From NCBI GenBank assembly GCA_041580235.1, contig JBFGEG010000008.1, positions 1 through 52,386 of the forward strand: a stretch of DNA of 52,386 nucleotides, in the 5' to 3' direction. Below are positions 51,391 through 52,386 of the stretch, one piece after another. A model generated the notes under the pieces. It did no database searches, was not told where the DNA came from, and worked only from the letters and a program-made list of their open reading frames with translations. The DNA comes from JADFOJ01 sp041580235 (GTDB taxonomy: Bacteria > Planctomycetota > Phycisphaerae > Phycisphaerales > SM1A02). The position numbers and the translations under genes were made by a program. The number at the start of each line of letters is the position of its first letter. Within the stretch, counting starts at the first letter, position 1.

Positions 51391-52386
51391 CGCATGAGAT
51401 ACATCACGCGTGGCGAGCCGAGGTCGTTGACAAGCGTGCGGAGGTCCTCGGAGCCGCGCAGCTGTGGTGACGCAGAGACCCCCAGCAGGCTGTCGAGCAG
51501 CGAGACCCGCTCGTGCAGGATCACGACGGTGGCCCGGCCGGGAACCAGCCCCGCGAGCCGCTCCGCCTCGGCCACCGCGTCGTCGAGGTAGCCGATGGAG
51601 TCGACCAGGCCCGCGTCGAGGGCCTCCTGGGCGGTGTAGATCGATCCGTCGGCGAGCGCGTCGACGAGGGCCGGGTCGGGGATGGCATGCCCCCGCCCGT
51701 CCTGGACCCGCTGGTTGAAGATGTCGTAAGCCGCGTCGAGCATGTCGCGATACTGCTGGCGGTCCTTGTCGGTCCACTCGCGGAACGGGTTGCCCACGTC
51801 CTTCTCCGGTGAGTCGGTCGCCAGCAGGGTGACCGGCTCGATGCCGACCTTGTCCAGGAGGCTCTTGAAGATGAAGGTCTGGGCGATCACCCCGATGGAT
51901 CCCGTGATGCAGGTGGGCTCGGCCACGATGTGATCGGTCGCGCACGAGATGTAATACCCGCCGGAGGCCGCGAGACCCCCGTAGCTGGAGACGATGGGCA
52001 GCCCCTTGTCGTGCAGACGCCGCACCTGGTACCAGATCTGGTCCGAGGGCGCAATGCCGCCGCCCGGCGAATCGACGCGAAGCACGACCGCCCGCACCGA
52101 GGAATCCGACATCGCCTCGTCGGCGAGCAGCCGCACCTTCGACGCCTGGAAGGGGTCGATGATGCCCTCGACGGGGATCACCACGACCGTGTTGCGGTCG
52201 CCGTCGCGATAGAGCTCCGTGACAATCGGCGACTCGCCCATCGACCCCGCGAGGACGGTGACGGCGCCGATGGCGAGGCCCGTGGCGAACACGATGCCGA
52301 GGATCATGAGACCGGCCACGAAGCCGATGGCGCGGGCGAAGCCGGCCACCCCGCTGCCCAGACGGGCGGCCGGCGGGGCCCCCGGA
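51387..52386 (-). CDS. sppA: Signal peptide peptidase SppA, 5' end possibly outside the window
   Basis: The frame is open to the right edge. A GTG at 52349 would give 320 residues, but the codons before it (Pro/Ala/Gly-rich) also read as coding, so the true start may lie outside. Numbered from that GTG: one membrane anchor (about 8-35), then the ClpP-like fold with VDSPGGG, catalytic Ser151 in ITGSIGV and Lys183 in SPEKDVGNPF. This Ser-Lys dyad layout is that of the short SppA form. The enzyme degrades leftover signal peptides in the membrane. Its stop overlaps the start of the DUF4159 gene. Confidence 0.94.
   Translation of the reverse strand, partial: PGAPPAARLGSGVAGFARAIGFVAGLMILGIVFATGLAIGAVTVLAGSMGESPIVTELYRDGDRNTVVVIPVEGIIDPFQASKVRLLADEAMSDSSVRAVVLRVDSPGGGIAPSDQIWYQVRRLHDKGLPIVSSYGGLAASGGYYISCATDHIVAEPTCITGSIGVIAQTFIFKSLLDKVGIEPVTLLATDSPEKDVGNPFREWTDKDRQQYRDMLDAAYDIFNQRVQDGRGHAIPDPALVDALADGSIYTAQEALDAGLVDSIGYLDDAVAEAERLAGLVPGRATVVILHERVSLLDSLLGVSASPQLRGSEDLRTLVNDLGSPRVMYLMR

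Noticed and set aside
1..52386. CRISPR arrays, tRNA or rRNA genes, insertion sequences, prophage or integron features
   Set aside because: None found by eye: no regularly spaced repeats, no tRNA-like TPsiC/acceptor patterns, no transposase, integrase or recombinase reading frames.

Overview
The window looks like a piece of chromosome from a high-G+C planctomycete, most likely of the class Phycisphaerae. This is an inference from gene content: an ECF sigma factor next to a Ser/Thr kinase with C-terminal TPRs and a DWG activation motif, a large DUF4159 plus alpha/alpha-toroid protein, a CRTAC1/FG-GAP lipoprotein, a GldA/GldF/GldG plus DUF4340 cluster, a long RNase HII-like protein and a lone EF-G. 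I see no rRNA, tRNA, CRISPR array, insertion sequence, prophage or replication origin. Coding density is very high. Several convergent gene pairs touch or overlap at their 3' ends.

Layout: (1) 1-4860: edge-truncated CRTAC1-like lipoprotein, divergent GGDEF/EAL protein, small lipoprotein, YifB/ComM-type AAA+ protein. (2) 4861-12508: cobalamin-dependent methionine synthase with an inverted repeat upstream, bifunctional PutA, PrmC-like methyltransferase. (3) 12515-19489: PAS-GAF-(degenerate DHp)-REC protein, divergent from a four-gene ABC operon of the gliding-auxiliary type. (4) 19481-27379, all minus strand: RNase HII-like protein, EF-G with a long leader, SpoIIE/PP2C phosphatase, RibD, M1-type peptidase. 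(5) 27515-32446: MnmA, a structured non-coding stretch ending in a strong intrinsic terminator, secreted beta-propeller, PAS-LuxR regulator, gamma-glutamyltransferase-like protein. (6) 32513-37595: ECF sigma, membrane Ser/Thr kinase with TPRs, DUF1579 protein, class I aldolase. (7) 37605-41479: two small paralogous membrane proteins, a P1B-like ATPase with CPG instead of CPC, GpsA. (8) 41533-47504, minus strand: DUF502-hpf-ptsN-ptsH, a tandem pair of secreted TPR-metallopeptidases, thioesterase-purN. (9) 47568-52386: GT2 protein with a degenerate methyltransferase-like tail, DUF4159 protein, SppA (cut by the window edge).

Much of the window is signalling and envelope function: cyclic-di-GMP turnover, the ECF sigma/kinase pair, the PP2C phosphatase, the GAF-REC protein, the nitrogen-type PTS proteins and several secreted hydrolases. 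The rest is ordinary metabolism and translation: MetH, PutA, RibD, PurN, GpsA, FbaB-like aldolase, MnmA, PrmC, EF-G and HPF.

The observations I find most worth checking are: a recurring -10-like TANNNT hexamer placed 6-7 nt before start codons that lack a Shine-Dalgarno sequence, which suggests leaderless transcripts; a candidate structured RNA of roughly 240 nt after mnmA; the near-perfect inverted repeat with a tandem 8-mer before metH; the CPG-type P1B ATPase with its two small membrane proteins; the dead-DHp GAF-REC protein; and the tandem gluzincin pair. No single locus is clearly a new defence or mobile system. All calls come from reading the sequence, without database searches.
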